Positions 1-10,900 of a stretch of 64,000 nucleotides of DNA are shown piece after piece. The stretch lies in NCBI GenBank assembly GCA_009746045.1, contig RPFO01000050.1:4438539-4502538 (forward strand), given 5' to 3'. Made by a program: the position numbers and the translations under genes. Each line of letters begins with the position of its first letter. The stretch's first letter is position 1. Below the pieces are notes generated by a model. That model was not told where the DNA came from and did not search any database. It saw only the letters and a list, made by a program, of their open reading frames with translations. This DNA is from Mesostigma viride. Its lineage: Eukaryota > Streptophyta > Mesostigmatophyceae > Mesostigmatales > Mesostigmataceae.

Positions 1-984
1 TCATCTAAGAGGCGGAGTGGGGGTGGGGGCCCGGCCAGACCGAGGGCCATGGCCTCCATTTTGGGCCGGACGGGCTGATTTCCATCGACCGACAGCACGA
101 GCCTCAAGCGCCAGGCAGACTAAGTTCCGGCTTCTCAACATGAGCTAGCGTGATGTCGTCGGCATAAATGGGGTCTGACAGCGAGTAAATCCTGATGGTT
201 GGTCGGCCCCGCCCTTTACCCAAGCTCGTTCTTGATCACTAGTCTAGGCCACAGTAAGCATGGCCAGCAAGCAGAGCAAAGCGGCGGGCACGTGCCGAGC
301 GCATCAACACAATCCACTACAATAATAAACAGGTTAACGGTGACAGGACACAAACCTGCCAAGCAGACGCCAGTCTGCAGACTTGGACATGCCGCATGGT
401 GGGGTAATGCCGTGTTGAGTGCGCACCGACTAAGTGGTCGACCCCTCATACAGCGTGCGGAGCCGACAGTAATCAGGGTAGTGGGGCCGGCCGCGAGCAC
501 GAGCAAGTGACAGCCCATATATAGAGCAGCCTAGCGGACAGAATCAAAAGCCTTGACGAAGTCGATCGACGAAGATCAGGATGGCGGGAAACTCACCTTG
601 AATTAATCAAGCTTGCGGGAGCGCAATTTCCTCGGCAAAGAGACAATTCAGAGAGCGACGAAGATGGCGGCCATGACGGTGTTGCGCCCAGGACAAGAGC
701 CCATTGGCGACTCTCGAGAGCACCTTATTGGGGATCCCCAATAAGGTGACGGTCGAGAGCAGAACGAAGGCGGTTGAGGATCGTGTGGATGAACAACTTG
801 CATGAGCGCGGTGCGCTCTGGATGCACAGACTGTCCTCGCTATACTCGGTGGTTCAATGGCGGGGTCGTCAGGGGAACCTTTGTTTTTGTACAGCATAAC
901 TACGGTAGCTGTGCTGCCACGCAGGAACATTGCAATGTGGTCGGCGCGTCGGCAAGCAGGATCTGGATTGTGCACAGACGTCAA
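1..984 (-). pseudogene. Decayed LINE reverse transcriptase
   Basis: Read on the minus strand in several frames, this is a broken non-LTR reverse transcriptase of the same family as the better copy at 29,225-30,472. In order: 'YKNKGSPDDPA' and 'IPNKVLSRV' (N-terminal RT region, 984-620), 'DFVKAFDSV' (motif A with the first catalytic Asp, about 541-565), 'NLFIIVVD' (about 310-335), and 'YADD' (motif C, 155-166) followed by 'LEARAVG'. Several frameshifts and stops separate the pieces, so it cannot encode an enzyme. It enters the window from the left edge. RT identity is seen from the motifs; family membership rests on matching segments in the 30-kb copy. Confidence 0.85.
721..748. repeat. 28-bp perfect palindrome
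   Basis: A perfect self-complementary 28-mer centred on GGATCC inside the decayed reverse transcriptase. The outer arm is CACCTTATTGGGG. Confidence 0.9.
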
Positions 985-3109
985 GCAGGAACCCCGGTCT
1001 TGAGCGCCGTCAGCTTATTAATCACCGGGGCTGCTGGTCAGGTCCTACGGCGGCTTACATTAGGGGAGTTGTTTGGCGGCGGCCGATGTGCTGCAGTGCC
1101 CTGCAGCTCGGTCTCGGTGAACGGCGGTAGCTCGTCGGGGTCGGCCAGTGACCAGGGGTTCCGTCACTGAGGGGCGGGTACGTGTAGTCCCATGCTTAGT
1201 GGCGGACGGCGTGGGCGGCGCAGCCTGGTACGCGCGCGCCGCAGGCGCCAGGCAGGCGGCCTCCAGCAGCCCTGGCAAGCAGTGGAGGCAGCGGGGGCCC
1301 GGCGGCGCCGAGCATGCAGCCGGGCCACTGGGAGGAAGACCACCGGTTCAGCTGCTCAGTGCTGCGGTGCGGCCAGAGAGCGTCTGGGGCGCCGGCCAGT
1401 GCGTGCCGCCAGCTGGCCGTTAATTGGGCGTCGCGCTGCCGCGGATCTGGCCAGGCGTACTTGCCGTGCTGGTCCTCGAAATCATTGGGCGAAGTACATA
1501 TTCACGGACGTGTCCAGAGCCCCGCGGTCCTGCTCCTTCGTTGCCTGCCGGAATCATGGCCAAGTGGTACTCCTCCGTGAGGTGACAGTGCGTAGCCGCT
1601 ACGCACTGTCATAGCCGCTACGCCCAGGGTGGGGTCGTGGTCGTCGCGGAGGGCGTGCCGTGCCTGGATGACTGCGGGGAGCTGGTCACAGGCTCAGCAG
1701 TGGTGAACTTAGCGGGGCGGACGCCGGGGCCGGGGCAGCCGAGTCCCGGCTGTGGGCATGCTGCCAGCTTGCCAGCTAGGTCAGTGCCCGCAGCTAGGCG
1801 GAGGCCCGGCGCCGGGCCGGCCGACAGCTAGCGGCCAGCCGGGCCATCATTGGCTGTCCGGGATGTCCGCATGCAGCGCGTCGCAACGAACTCCGCGACG
1901 CGCTTGTGGGCAAGTTTTTCGGGGAAGTCTTCCAGAGCTTTGCCATGCACTGAGCTAGATTTCTCAAGCACTGGCTGCAGTTTCCGCAAATCAGGTGGTG
2001 CCACGTGCTCATGAAGGACTGTGCGAGGGGAATCGCATCTGACGCGGATGCGTGGGGTTACTAGTGATATGCGGTGGTATGGGATGGGAGCGCACAAGGG
2101 GGATCAGTCGCGTGCGAGCGGGCAGCTATAGTGCAGATCCTTGGTGGCGCTTGCAAATCACAATAATTAGTCGAGGTAGCGTCAGTGCCATGCATTTGGC
2201 GAGATGTGTGTGACCATGCAGAGCATCATGACTATGCAGAAAGCGGGTCCTGGAAACAGCACCATATCGCCTGTCGTAAGCAAATCAGCTAAAAAGGTGC
2301 AGTAGTACGTGTTGCCATTGTTGGAGTCCGTACCGTCGTGGGCGTGCTGACATCCTCCAGTATACCATGTGGAAGCGTACGTTGCGTTGGCGTCCATGCA
2401 GTAGCCACTGAGAGCGAAGTCAGTAGTTGCGACCATGCAGCCTAGCTGCAGGGGTGCCGTAACGAGAAACTGGCAAACTTCGCCAGTTTCTCCAGCTCAA
2501 CAGCTCAACAGCCTAAAAAAAAAAAAGAAGTCCTTGCGTCATCTTGTTCAGGGTGGCCGGAGACTGCGCGGTGCGTAACCGACGCCCTTGCACCATCAAG
2601 GCGTATAGGTAGAGTGGCCCTCGATCCACAGAATGGAACTGTGGCAATGAGGACTGAGGCGGGCATTGACCAGCTGGGGCTCGCCCATGTGGCGTACGAC
2701 AAGCGGGGAGCAGATCCTCGAGGAGGCCGATGCCCCCGTTCCCAGCGCCGGCGCCGCCCTCCATATATAATAAAACCGCCAGCCGTCAATCTTGTCAGCA
2801 TTGAGGCCAGTAGAGCTCAAAGCTGTGCGCCGGTGTTCATACTGTCTTCAATGGATTCCCATGCAGGAATCATTGCGATGTTACAGTTGTCGATGCAGAA
2901 ACCAATAAGATTGGAGACTCGATGGCACTGCTGACAGTCGTCACTGCGCAGCTGAGGCAGTGACAGCGGTCAGCGTCTGAGGCTGGAGCACGTGTGGGCG
3001 TTGAAGGTACGTGCATGGCGATGACCATTGGCCCGGGTTGACCGAAAGGCGAAAAGCGGGGGGGCATGCGGGCATGGATGGGGGGCGGAGATAGAGCAGC
3101 TGGGTGGTG
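985..3109. other. Non-coding or unrecognised
   Basis: No gene recognised. It holds short open frames on both strands, a 9-bp-stem hairpin at about 2,465-2,489 (GAAACTGGC arms) and an A-run at 2,516-2,526. A minus-strand frame at about 1,890-2,050 has protein-like composition but matches nothing I know. It may be further degraded retroelement sequence. Confidence 0.5.
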
Positions 3110-3210
3110 ATGGGGGTGGGGGTGGGGTGGGGGTGGGGGGGGGGGGGGGGGGGGGGGGGGTGGGGGTGGGGGGGGGGGGGTGGGGGTGGGGGTGGGGGTG
3201 GGGGGTAGGG
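3110..3210 (+). repeat. G-run / GGGGGT low-complexity tract
   Basis: About 100 bp of almost pure G on the plus strand, in GGGGGT-type units plus uninterrupted G-runs. It could form G-quadruplexes. Exact length in assemblies is unreliable. Confidence 0.9.
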
Positions 3211-3223
3211 GTACAGTACCTGA

Positions 3224-3281
3224 TTACCGCGTTAAGATGCGATCGACGCCTGAAATTTGGCGTCGCAACTTGATGCGGTAA
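3224..3281. repeat. Palindromic mini-repeat, copy 1
   Basis: A 58-bp imperfect inverted repeat: TTACCGC...GCGAtCGaCGCC on the left, GGCGTCGCAACTT...GCGGTAA on the right, with a short A/T loop. A diverged second copy lies at 4,897-4,979. Together they bracket the LINE insertion at 3,368-4,425. Confidence 0.7.
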
Positions 3282-3336
3282 CGCAACTTAACGGTATAGA
3301 ATTAGGCTAGCATGATTCCCAACCCCTCCTCCTCTA

Positions 3337-4017
3337 ATGGACTTCTATCTATATATACGGCATTTGAAACTTGAGGCAGTTGCCGCCAAGGTAGACGCCC
3401 TGGCCACGCAGGTCCCCGAGATCGCCGAGCGAACGGCCACCATCGCCGCCCAACCTGCTGGTAGGGCTAGTGATGACCCCTCGACTCGCGCCTCCTGGGC
3501 GGACCTGCTCAAGAGCCAGGCATCCTCTACCACGACCGCCATCACCACCAAGCTCCAGGAGCTGGAAGACACGCGCCGCGAGGCCGCTGACCGCGACCGT
3601 CGCCGCTGCCGGGTCATCCTCAGGCGCTTCGACATGCTGCCGGAGGAGACCCCAGACTCTCTTCTCGACGAGCTGAAGAAACAGCTCTTGGCGCGCATGC
3701 AGCTGCCAGGTGCGATACTGCAGGGCGCCTACCGCCTGCCCCATCCACGGGCCAAGGCTGGGCCCCCTCCAGTGGTCCTCACCTTCAGCGACATCACAGC
3801 CCGAGTTCGGTTCCTCTCTCGCCGCAAGAAGCTGGTGGACACCTCCTGGTCGCTTGACGACGACCTGACGCCAGCCCAGCAGCAGCAACGCCGCGATCAG
3901 TGGCCCGACTACATCCGCCACAAGACCAACCCCGAGAAGCCCCAAGTGTACTGGCGGGGCGGGGACCTCTACGTCAACAAGAAACTGTGGAAGCCCCCCC
4001 GGGCTTCCCCGGGATAG
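3337..4017 (+). CDS. L1-type ORF1 protein, 5'-truncated and fused to host ATG
   Basis: Predicted 226 residues. The first ten or so ('MDFYLYIRHL') come from flanking DNA and the target-site duplication; the rest is retroelement. A coiled-coil-like segment (about 12-90) is followed by an RRM-like region ('RRCRVILRRFDMLPEE', about 88-103) and the C-terminal block 'DDLTPAQQQQRRDQWPDY' with 'YWRGGDLYVN', as in ORF1 proteins of L1-like LINEs, which bind element RNA and act as chaperones. The last 81 residues are identical to a second copy on the minus strand at 41,353-41,598. The ATG at 3,337 is upstream of the insertion, so initiation is fortuitous. No ORF2 follows. Confidence 0.75.
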   Translation: MDFYLYIRHLKLEAVAAKVDALATQVPEIAERTATIAAQPAGRASDDPSTRASWADLLKSQASSTTTAITTKLQELEDTRREAADRDRRRCRVILRRFDMLPEETPDSLLDELKKQLLARMQLPGAILQGAYRLPHPRAKAGPPPVVLTFSDITARVRFLSRRKKLVDTSWSLDDDLTPAQQQQRRDQWPDYIRHKTNPEKPQVYWRGGDLYVNKKLWKPPRASPG

Positions 4018-4425
4018 AGCACTCCAGCTAGTTGTCTAGATGGGGGCAATCGATGATGGGATAGCTTAGGCATTACAGCACTTGAAACGATATTAGCGCA
4101 CAGCGTTATAGTACCTTCAATTAGCTCTGGCACCTTGTGGCCATCAGCTTGCGCCTTAATTAGCCGACGTCTTGAGCCCACCTCACATTTGTAGCATAAG
4201 CTATGCGTCAGCCTACCTATGGTATTGCACTGGTTGTATTGCACCCACAGTGTTGCGCCCCGGCACCATGCCGTGGAGAGAGCGCTCTGTGGCCTGCCCA
4301 CCTGCGGCAGTGAGAGAAGCTAGGGCGCCCTCCCTCCTTCTCACTGTGTATATAGGGTTGAAGGTTCCTTTACTCTGTATTGGCACCCACGTGACGCAGT
4401 CACGTGCTTATTAATTAATTAATTA
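3368..4425 (+). mobile_element. ORF1-only LINE copy A (HAL1-like), with TSD
   Basis: Flanked by a 13-bp direct repeat, ATACGGCATTTGA, at 3,355-3,367 and 4,426-4,438. The body has the end of an ORF1 gene, about 400 bp of 3' UTR, an 8-bp-stem hairpin (CACGTGAC/GTCACGTG, about 4,388-4,407) and a (TTAA)n tail. Everything from 3,747 on recurs at 40,952-41,623 on the opposite strand; the compared open frames are identical. Because both copies run from ORF1 straight into the 3' end, the mobilised RNA carried no ORF2 after ORF1. Confidence 0.85.
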
Positions 4426-4438
4426 ATACGGCATTTGA

Positions 4439-5679
4439 CAGCTCTCGTCAAGCCCGATCCAGCTGCAGTCCTGCAGCATGGTCAACGCCACCCAAAGTCC
4501 ACTTCACTGTTTTCCCACACCACTGAGGTACCTTTTCAAGATTTTTGTGAGAAAGGTGGGCCGGCTGCCGCAATACCGGCGCCGCCCGCCGGGTGCAGCC
4601 AGCCAGCCGCCACACAGTGCGTGAGTGCCTGTCATGCAGTTTTACTGATACCACAAGTGTGCCGTCATGTGCGCCCTGCATGCTACTGATGTACCGCAGT
4701 CCACAGGCTGCAAATAAGTAATTGGAATTGCAATTAGGTAATTGCATTCGCGCATTTCAGGCGGGGAGTCACATCCGTCTGCGCGCCAGGGGAGCTTGCG
4801 TATTTTGCCGCCTACAACCACATAGCGGGTCTGGACTTGGGCAAAAAGTGGCCTCCTGCGCAGGCAAAAATGGCCTGACACCTACAAATTGAGTCATTAC
4901 CTGGTTAAGTTGCGATGGCACTGATGCTTAAGATGCGGTCGCCGCCCAAACTTCGGCGTCGCAACTTAACGCGGTAACGACTGTAGCGGGTTGAGGACTT
5001 ATCAAGGAGACAACCAGCGCAGGCCAGAAATCGGGAGAATCCGGACTTATGCTTTCCGATCACCGTTTCGAGTCTCTCTGCCATGCAAGGCGTCGAGGTG
5101 ACGCCGACGACTGCATGGCTCGGGTGGCCATCATTGCAGGTATAGAATGAATCTGCGTCTGCACGCATTATAGAAAATTATTCGTGCAGTCTGAGGAGGT
5201 TTTGGAGGTGGCCGTGCGGGGTGGGGCGAACCTGGCACACCATGCCGGACCGTTGGCTCTCTCTCCGCGACATGCAGCCCGTCGGAGGGCTGCGAAGGCG
5301 AAGGGGCAGAAAGGGGATTTTTAGGCAGAATAATCCCACTACTAGAGCCGCGAAGCCGCGAGCGTCGTCATTACTTAGTGTTGAGAAGGGTTCAGATGCA
5401 GCGCGGACTCGGGTGCCAAGCGAATGAATTTAGAGGGACGACCAGGCCTCAGTGGCAGCCATATCTGAGCGGAAGTGGCCCGGCCGGCGGCTCCCCACAT
5501 GTACAGGGATCGAGCGGGCATGGCCATCGATGCCGGTGGCGATGGCGCCGGTGACAGCCCGAGCAGGGGGTTGGGGCGCCGGCTGCCACGGCGCCGGTAT
5601 CCATGGGGGTCACCGTCCGGTTGGAGGAAGGTCCTGCATGGCCGTTTATGCGGACGATGAATGCGCCATTGCAGAGGTG
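4439..5679. other. Intergenic, one palindromic repeat
   Basis: No gene recognised. At 4,897-4,979 is a second copy of the palindromic mini-repeat: left arm TTAAGATGCGGTCGCCGCC (about 4,928-4,946), right arm GGCGTCGCAACTTAA (from about 4,955). Confidence 0.5.
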
Positions 5680-6340
5680 GGTTTCTATAGATGCTGCACC
5701 ATAGTTGCGGGTTGGCCTGCTTGGCCGCCCAAGCCTGCATGCTTGACCTTCGGCCGGTTCATGGGGCGGCAGCCCAGGCCTCGAGCTGCTCCGGGGTAGA
5801 GATAGTGAATAATCCATTCTCAAGTCATCCCACAGCATATTCCGGCGGGCCTTCAACACCTGCACTTTTTCCTCTTTGGCGGTGGAATTCCACCAGGACG
5901 GGGGCGGAGGGGCCGCCGAGCCGGCGTGCCTGGCGGATGGCGATGTTCTGGGCCACGCCGAACTTCTCCAGGAAGGGGTCGCCCCGGAGGTAGGTGCCCA
6001 GGCATGCATCGTTGACTTTAAATGGGGGAACGCCTCAAACCACAATACTGCATGAGCGAATTGCAGCTCATGCATAGCATCCAATGTGCTGGCTGAATTA
6101 ACCGCTGTTTTGATTTTGCTGATGAGCTCCTGCCAGGGGGTTGTACACGTAGCGCAGCGCATGTGGGCTTGGCAGGGGTGTTGGAGGCGGCGAGTTGTTG
6201 CTGGAGCTGTTGCTGCTGCTGCAGGCCTGCTTGAAGGTGTGTGATGGCGGATTGGATGGAGGTGTCGGCGTTCGTGTACTGCCGGACGTGGTTGGTGGCG
6301 AGGTGGTGGTGGACAGGGTTGATGTGGCAGCGTTGAGGAG
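5680..6340 (-). pseudogene. Decayed L1-type ORF1
   Basis: Minus-strand segments in shifted frames read as an L1-like ORF1: a Gln-rich coiled-coil-like stretch ('AGLQQQQQLQQQLAAS', about 6,240-6,190), then 'YLRGDPFLEKFGVAQNI', 'QARRLGGPSAPVLVEFH' (about 6,000-5,890), then in a new frame 'KEEKVQVLKARRNMLWDD' and 'PEQLEAWAAAP'. The order coiled coil, RRM-like core, C-terminal 'LxPEQxxAR'-type block matches the ORF1 at 30,946-32,022 and the one at 3,337, but sequence identity to either is low, so it is probably a third family. At least two frameshifts make it non-functional. Confidence 0.65.
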
Positions 6341-6635
6341 GGGGGTGATCGCAGCAGGCTTGGGCGACTTGTTTGGCTGCAATTGTGTCAGATGGCCGGC
6401 GGCGGCAGTGGGGTCCACGTCCCGGGAGGCCACGATGAGGGCCTCGAGGGCACCGTTTTTGAAACACAGGTGCATAGGAAAGCCTGACGCCGCGCGGTCC
6501 CCAGGATTGAGGTGGAGGAAATCCGCAAGGTTGGTAATCCGGCAGTCGCAATTTTGCGCCCTTTCTCGGCAGCCAGTTTCGGAATGGTAATGGCAGCAGC
6601 ATGTGGCACTGAGGCGAAAGATGTATAGCCAGTTG

Positions 6636-6758
6636 AATGAATGAATGAATGAATGAATGAATGAATGAATGAATGAATGAATGAATGAATGAATGAATGA
6701 ATGAATGAATGAATGAATGAATGAATGAATGAATGAATGAATGAATGAATGAATGAAT
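6636..6758. repeat. (GAAT)n microsatellite
   Basis: About 30 tandem copies of the tetranucleotide. The long Ile-His-Ser open frames across it are artefacts of the repeat. Confidence 0.95.
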
Positions 6759-7346
6759 TGCCAGATACGGTCTTGGAGGCACCTGTCTAAGACAAATTTA
6801 TCTTGTGACTGCAACACAAAGCACACATCCTTCTAAGGGAATGGTTTGTGCTCCCCTGCTAGCTTGGGCTATCCTCTACGGACAGTGATTGCTCATATGC
6901 TCACGCTGTACAGTTAGTAAGCTCTCCTAGCTAGTGGTGAGGCCACGTCATGGGGCCTTGTGACCTATGAGATGAATAGGCTCAGTACTGGCGTGGTACG
7001 TTGCACAAAGACAGTTGAAGGGTTGTGCAACCTGTGGTCTGTGGACAATGTATACGCACACGGGCCATGACAGTGGCAATGAAGTTCTTTGTGCCTAACA
7101 ACGTACGTTCTTGCGGGCACCTAGCTACATGGCATAAGCAGTGACTGGACATGTCTGTGTGTACCCATGGGTAAGCACCCATGTTTGGAAGCTAGTCCAA
7201 ATTCCAGTCAACAATTAACTGAACTCGCAATGGAAAAACAAACTATTTCACAATGTTCAGTCTACAACATCATGTCAGACACCTCTGCAAGCCAAGCACT
7301 TATATGATTTCCTCACTTCAAAATGCTTGAAATTTTGAAAATAGAC
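6759..7346. other. Intergenic / 3' flank of RsgA gene
   Basis: No coding signal recognised. The part nearest 7,346 should contain the RsgA 3' UTR. Confidence 0.5.
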
Positions 7347-7918
7347 CTAGTTCTTTACACGTGTTCGTCCCTTTCCACGTTTTGCGTCCACCTCTGACTG
7401 TTGCCTTTCACCCTCTTCTTCCTCTTCTTCTTCTTTGTCGTCATCGTCACCATCACGCGCGTCCTGGTCCTCCTCGTCCATGTGGTCCATCATCGATTGG
7501 TTGGCCCTCTTGCGGGACACGCGGCGGTGCTTGCGCGCGTTCAGCATGGGTTCCGCTGACTGACGACCCTTGCCACGCGACTTGTACCTGCGAGATGCCC
7601 CAGGAACGCCCACCCCACAGTGCCGTCAGCGTACATCCGAAGAAAGCAGGGTAAACAGGCAACAGAGACTACACGACACGAGTGTCGGCAATCGAATTGC
7701 ATCTGGCCAAGGGCCTTCGCAATGCCAGGCCGTGATCTGGTTCTCCCAAAGACACGCTAGTTGCTCATGTACCTTATTCCAATACATCCATGACCCATGA
7801 TCCGATACACCAGTGCGCAAGATTATGGCACAGCAGTGAAATGATTCCCACGTCACCCCCCCCCCGCCCCCAATCCACATCTGACGGGGCCCTCCCCAAC
7901 ACCCTCCGATCCCCCGAA

Positions 7919-7979
<61 letters not shown>

Positions 7980-10900
7980 GCCTGCCACATTTGCACGCAC
8001 ACACGAGCTGTGACATCGCCATCGTGACAAGCACTCCGAATGTGTGCACCCACCTGATGGTCTCAGTTTTCTTTGACATTTTGTTCTCAACATCCTCCAA
8101 CCCCTCGACCTGCAACCGATGCAAGCGCGAGGAGTGAAGCAACACCCGGCCAGACAGAGTCGGGTGCAGCAGAGTTATGCAGCGCAGAGTTGAAAGCGCA
8201 CAGAAAAATTGCATTGATGTACTTACATTCATGAATGGGAGTAGGTCACACTACGCAACCACTGAACCAGTAGGCCCCCCCCTGGTCACAGGAGAGATCT
8301 CGATTACAAAGCCAACTTCAACATGGAGGACTTGAGTTATGGCACATCATCTGGCAGGTTCCATGCTCGACATCTAGAAGCTTCCATGTGCGTGACAGGG
8401 GTACTGCATTTACCAAACCACACCTATACCAGCGTTGCGGGTATTAGTATAAAGCTCTGGACCCATCAAGGAGTTTGCCATTGTAAACATATCGATACAT
8501 AACCCAAGACTGCGGCCCAAAGGAGCGCATTTCCCAACAACCCAAAACTCCTGCAATCTCAACTAGGATGGGGCTATACCGGGGGGAGGCGGACCTGCCA
8601 CGATAGTCCCCACCCCTACCACCCTCCCCCAGGCCACACCTGCCCCGGGGAGCTACGCTGTTACCCCCGGGCAGCTCCTCTCGGCCGCTCCCAGCGTGAG
8701 GGAAGGGCCACGGAAGTCTGCGTGCTGGGTGCTTTGTGACGGGTGACAGGTACCTCACATACTCATGATGGGTGATTGCATGGTCGACTGATGACATGGC
8801 CAAAGACAGAAAACATTCCATGCTTGTACTCAAGCCCATGAACGCTGACAGCAGGATCTACTCCAAGGAACACGAACGAGTACCTGAGCAGTTTCGTACA
8901 TGATATTTGGTAGTACATGTTCACCAACGGAGGCCGCTGTGTCATACCCCGCACCCACCTGTGCCAGGTCCCACCCACCCATCCACCCGCCCACCCACCC
9001 ACCCACCCACCCACCTGTGCCAGGTACTCCAGGTAGTGCGCGTAGCGTTCCCAGTCGCCCCGCACCTGCCCGTGTGGTTTGACACAAATTTAGTTTGGCA
9101 CAGAGAGATTTCACGGGGTGGTTTGTCAACACCGTGGCGTGTTTCAGTAACAAGCCATAGGGGGGGGGGGGGAGGGGGAAGTGATCGTGTGTCCTGGGAT
9201 ATGGCTCATCGAAGACGACGTTAAGTGAGACAACTGTTGCTGGATGCATGGCGTGACAGTAGTCACTGCGATGGTGTACAGCTCAAGAATAATGAGCGAG
9301 GACGCTGCAAGCTTGAGGACGGCGACCGACGTACCTAGCTACCGGAGACACAGAGACCTTGCGGAGGGCGATCGACACACAGAGAGGAACCCCAAGGCGC
9401 TCCCCGACTTGGCACAGCTTCCATACAGATGGCATGCGTTATAGGCTACCGCAGTTCCTGGCACTAGCTGTGAGAATTGGAGGCGGGGTGGTATACCCCA
9501 TGACATACCACCACGCTGCCCACGCTCTATGTTGATTGGTTGGAAATGAGCAGGGCGTGAGGTGGCGTGGGGATGGAAAAGGGAAATTTGGTGAGAGGCA
9601 AGGTGACAGGAGGAAAAGAAGTCACCTGAAAGTTATCAGCTGGGGAAAAAGATTTTTCCCGTTTTGCAGTTCTACTGTCACCCGTTGTATTGCAAGAAAT
9701 GAACACCTACCATGCCCGATGGCCTTGGCTGAAAAAACAAGCAAGGCGTTGCGCATTTTACCATAGATTTTTGACCACGCAAATACGTCCGCCTGAAGAT
9801 TTTTTCAAAAAAGCCTTTAGCTCTGTTATATAAAACCCTATTATACTAATTGCTTGACAAATCCATTCTACTCGTATGAGCAGGTCGCTGTCCCACACAA
9901 CAACAGGCGACTACTTCCCCTCAGCACAGGCAGAAGGAGGATGCCGTGATATGAGGACGCATGCCCGACATCGAAGTGAACACGAGGCAAAGGACGAGAG
10001 GAGAGGGGGGGGGAAAGAAATACCAAAAGTAACCAAGGAGAAACCCAAGAAGAGGACGGAGCTAGTGAAGAGGGATGGAAAGAGACGCCCAGGGTGCGAG
10101 GCCGGCACGAACACCCCACCCATACCCTGGGTAACGCCCGCGGTCCCTCATCCATGCCCCCAAGTGCACGCACCCCGCACCAACACCCCACGCATCCCGC
10201 ACCCATGCACCCACCAGGCACCCTGGCTCGTCGCGGTGCAGGCAGTCGCTGTACTGGCACTTGGCGGTGCGCGCTGAGCGGCCATCACCCTCGTCTTGCG
10301 TCTCGGGTGTCCCTGGGGTAGATGCCTCCGAGGGGGCGCTGGCTGCCTGCAAGCGCGCGCGGATCTCGGGGAAGCACAAGGGCAGCTCGCTCCTGACACA
10401 GGCGCAGGGGGGCGCAGGGGGCACCGTTGGGAACAAGGGTTGCATGATGAGGAAGTCCAAGTGGATTGTGACGCATAGTAGACGGCTGCTGAGAAATAAG
10501 AAATGGGTTATGGGACATAAGATATCCAACCAAGGAACAGGTTCGTAACAGTGAATAGGAGAAACGGGACATCCATGAAACATGCCCGTGCCTGACAATA
10601 CTGCATACAAGACGGGATGTGACTCTCAGACATTTAAGGGTGAAGATGGCGTATACAAACCTCAGAAGAAACGGATCCATGGCACAGACACAGGGCAAGG
10701 AATTGGGGGCAAGCATACAGGAAGGTTTGTTACAAATATACAGAAAAACTGTAGAGTAGTTCTGCATAGTTGAAAACAAGACAAAACCAAAAACATCATG
10801 GCCTTCACCTTTGCCTTTATTGCCTGTAACTATGCAAAGTTAAAGCCCAGCATTCATGGCAACCCCTACAGAAGTAAAACCACGCAATTGCAGCGACAAC

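Noticed and set aside
3337-4017. Host gene with its own start codon
   Set aside because: The ATG and first residues precede the target duplication at 3,355-3,367; the remainder is LINE sequence shared with 41,353-41,598.
6098-6826. 254- and 242-codon minus-strand frames
   Set aside because: Half of each is the (GAAT)n microsatellite; the rest belongs to the frameshifted ORF1 relic.
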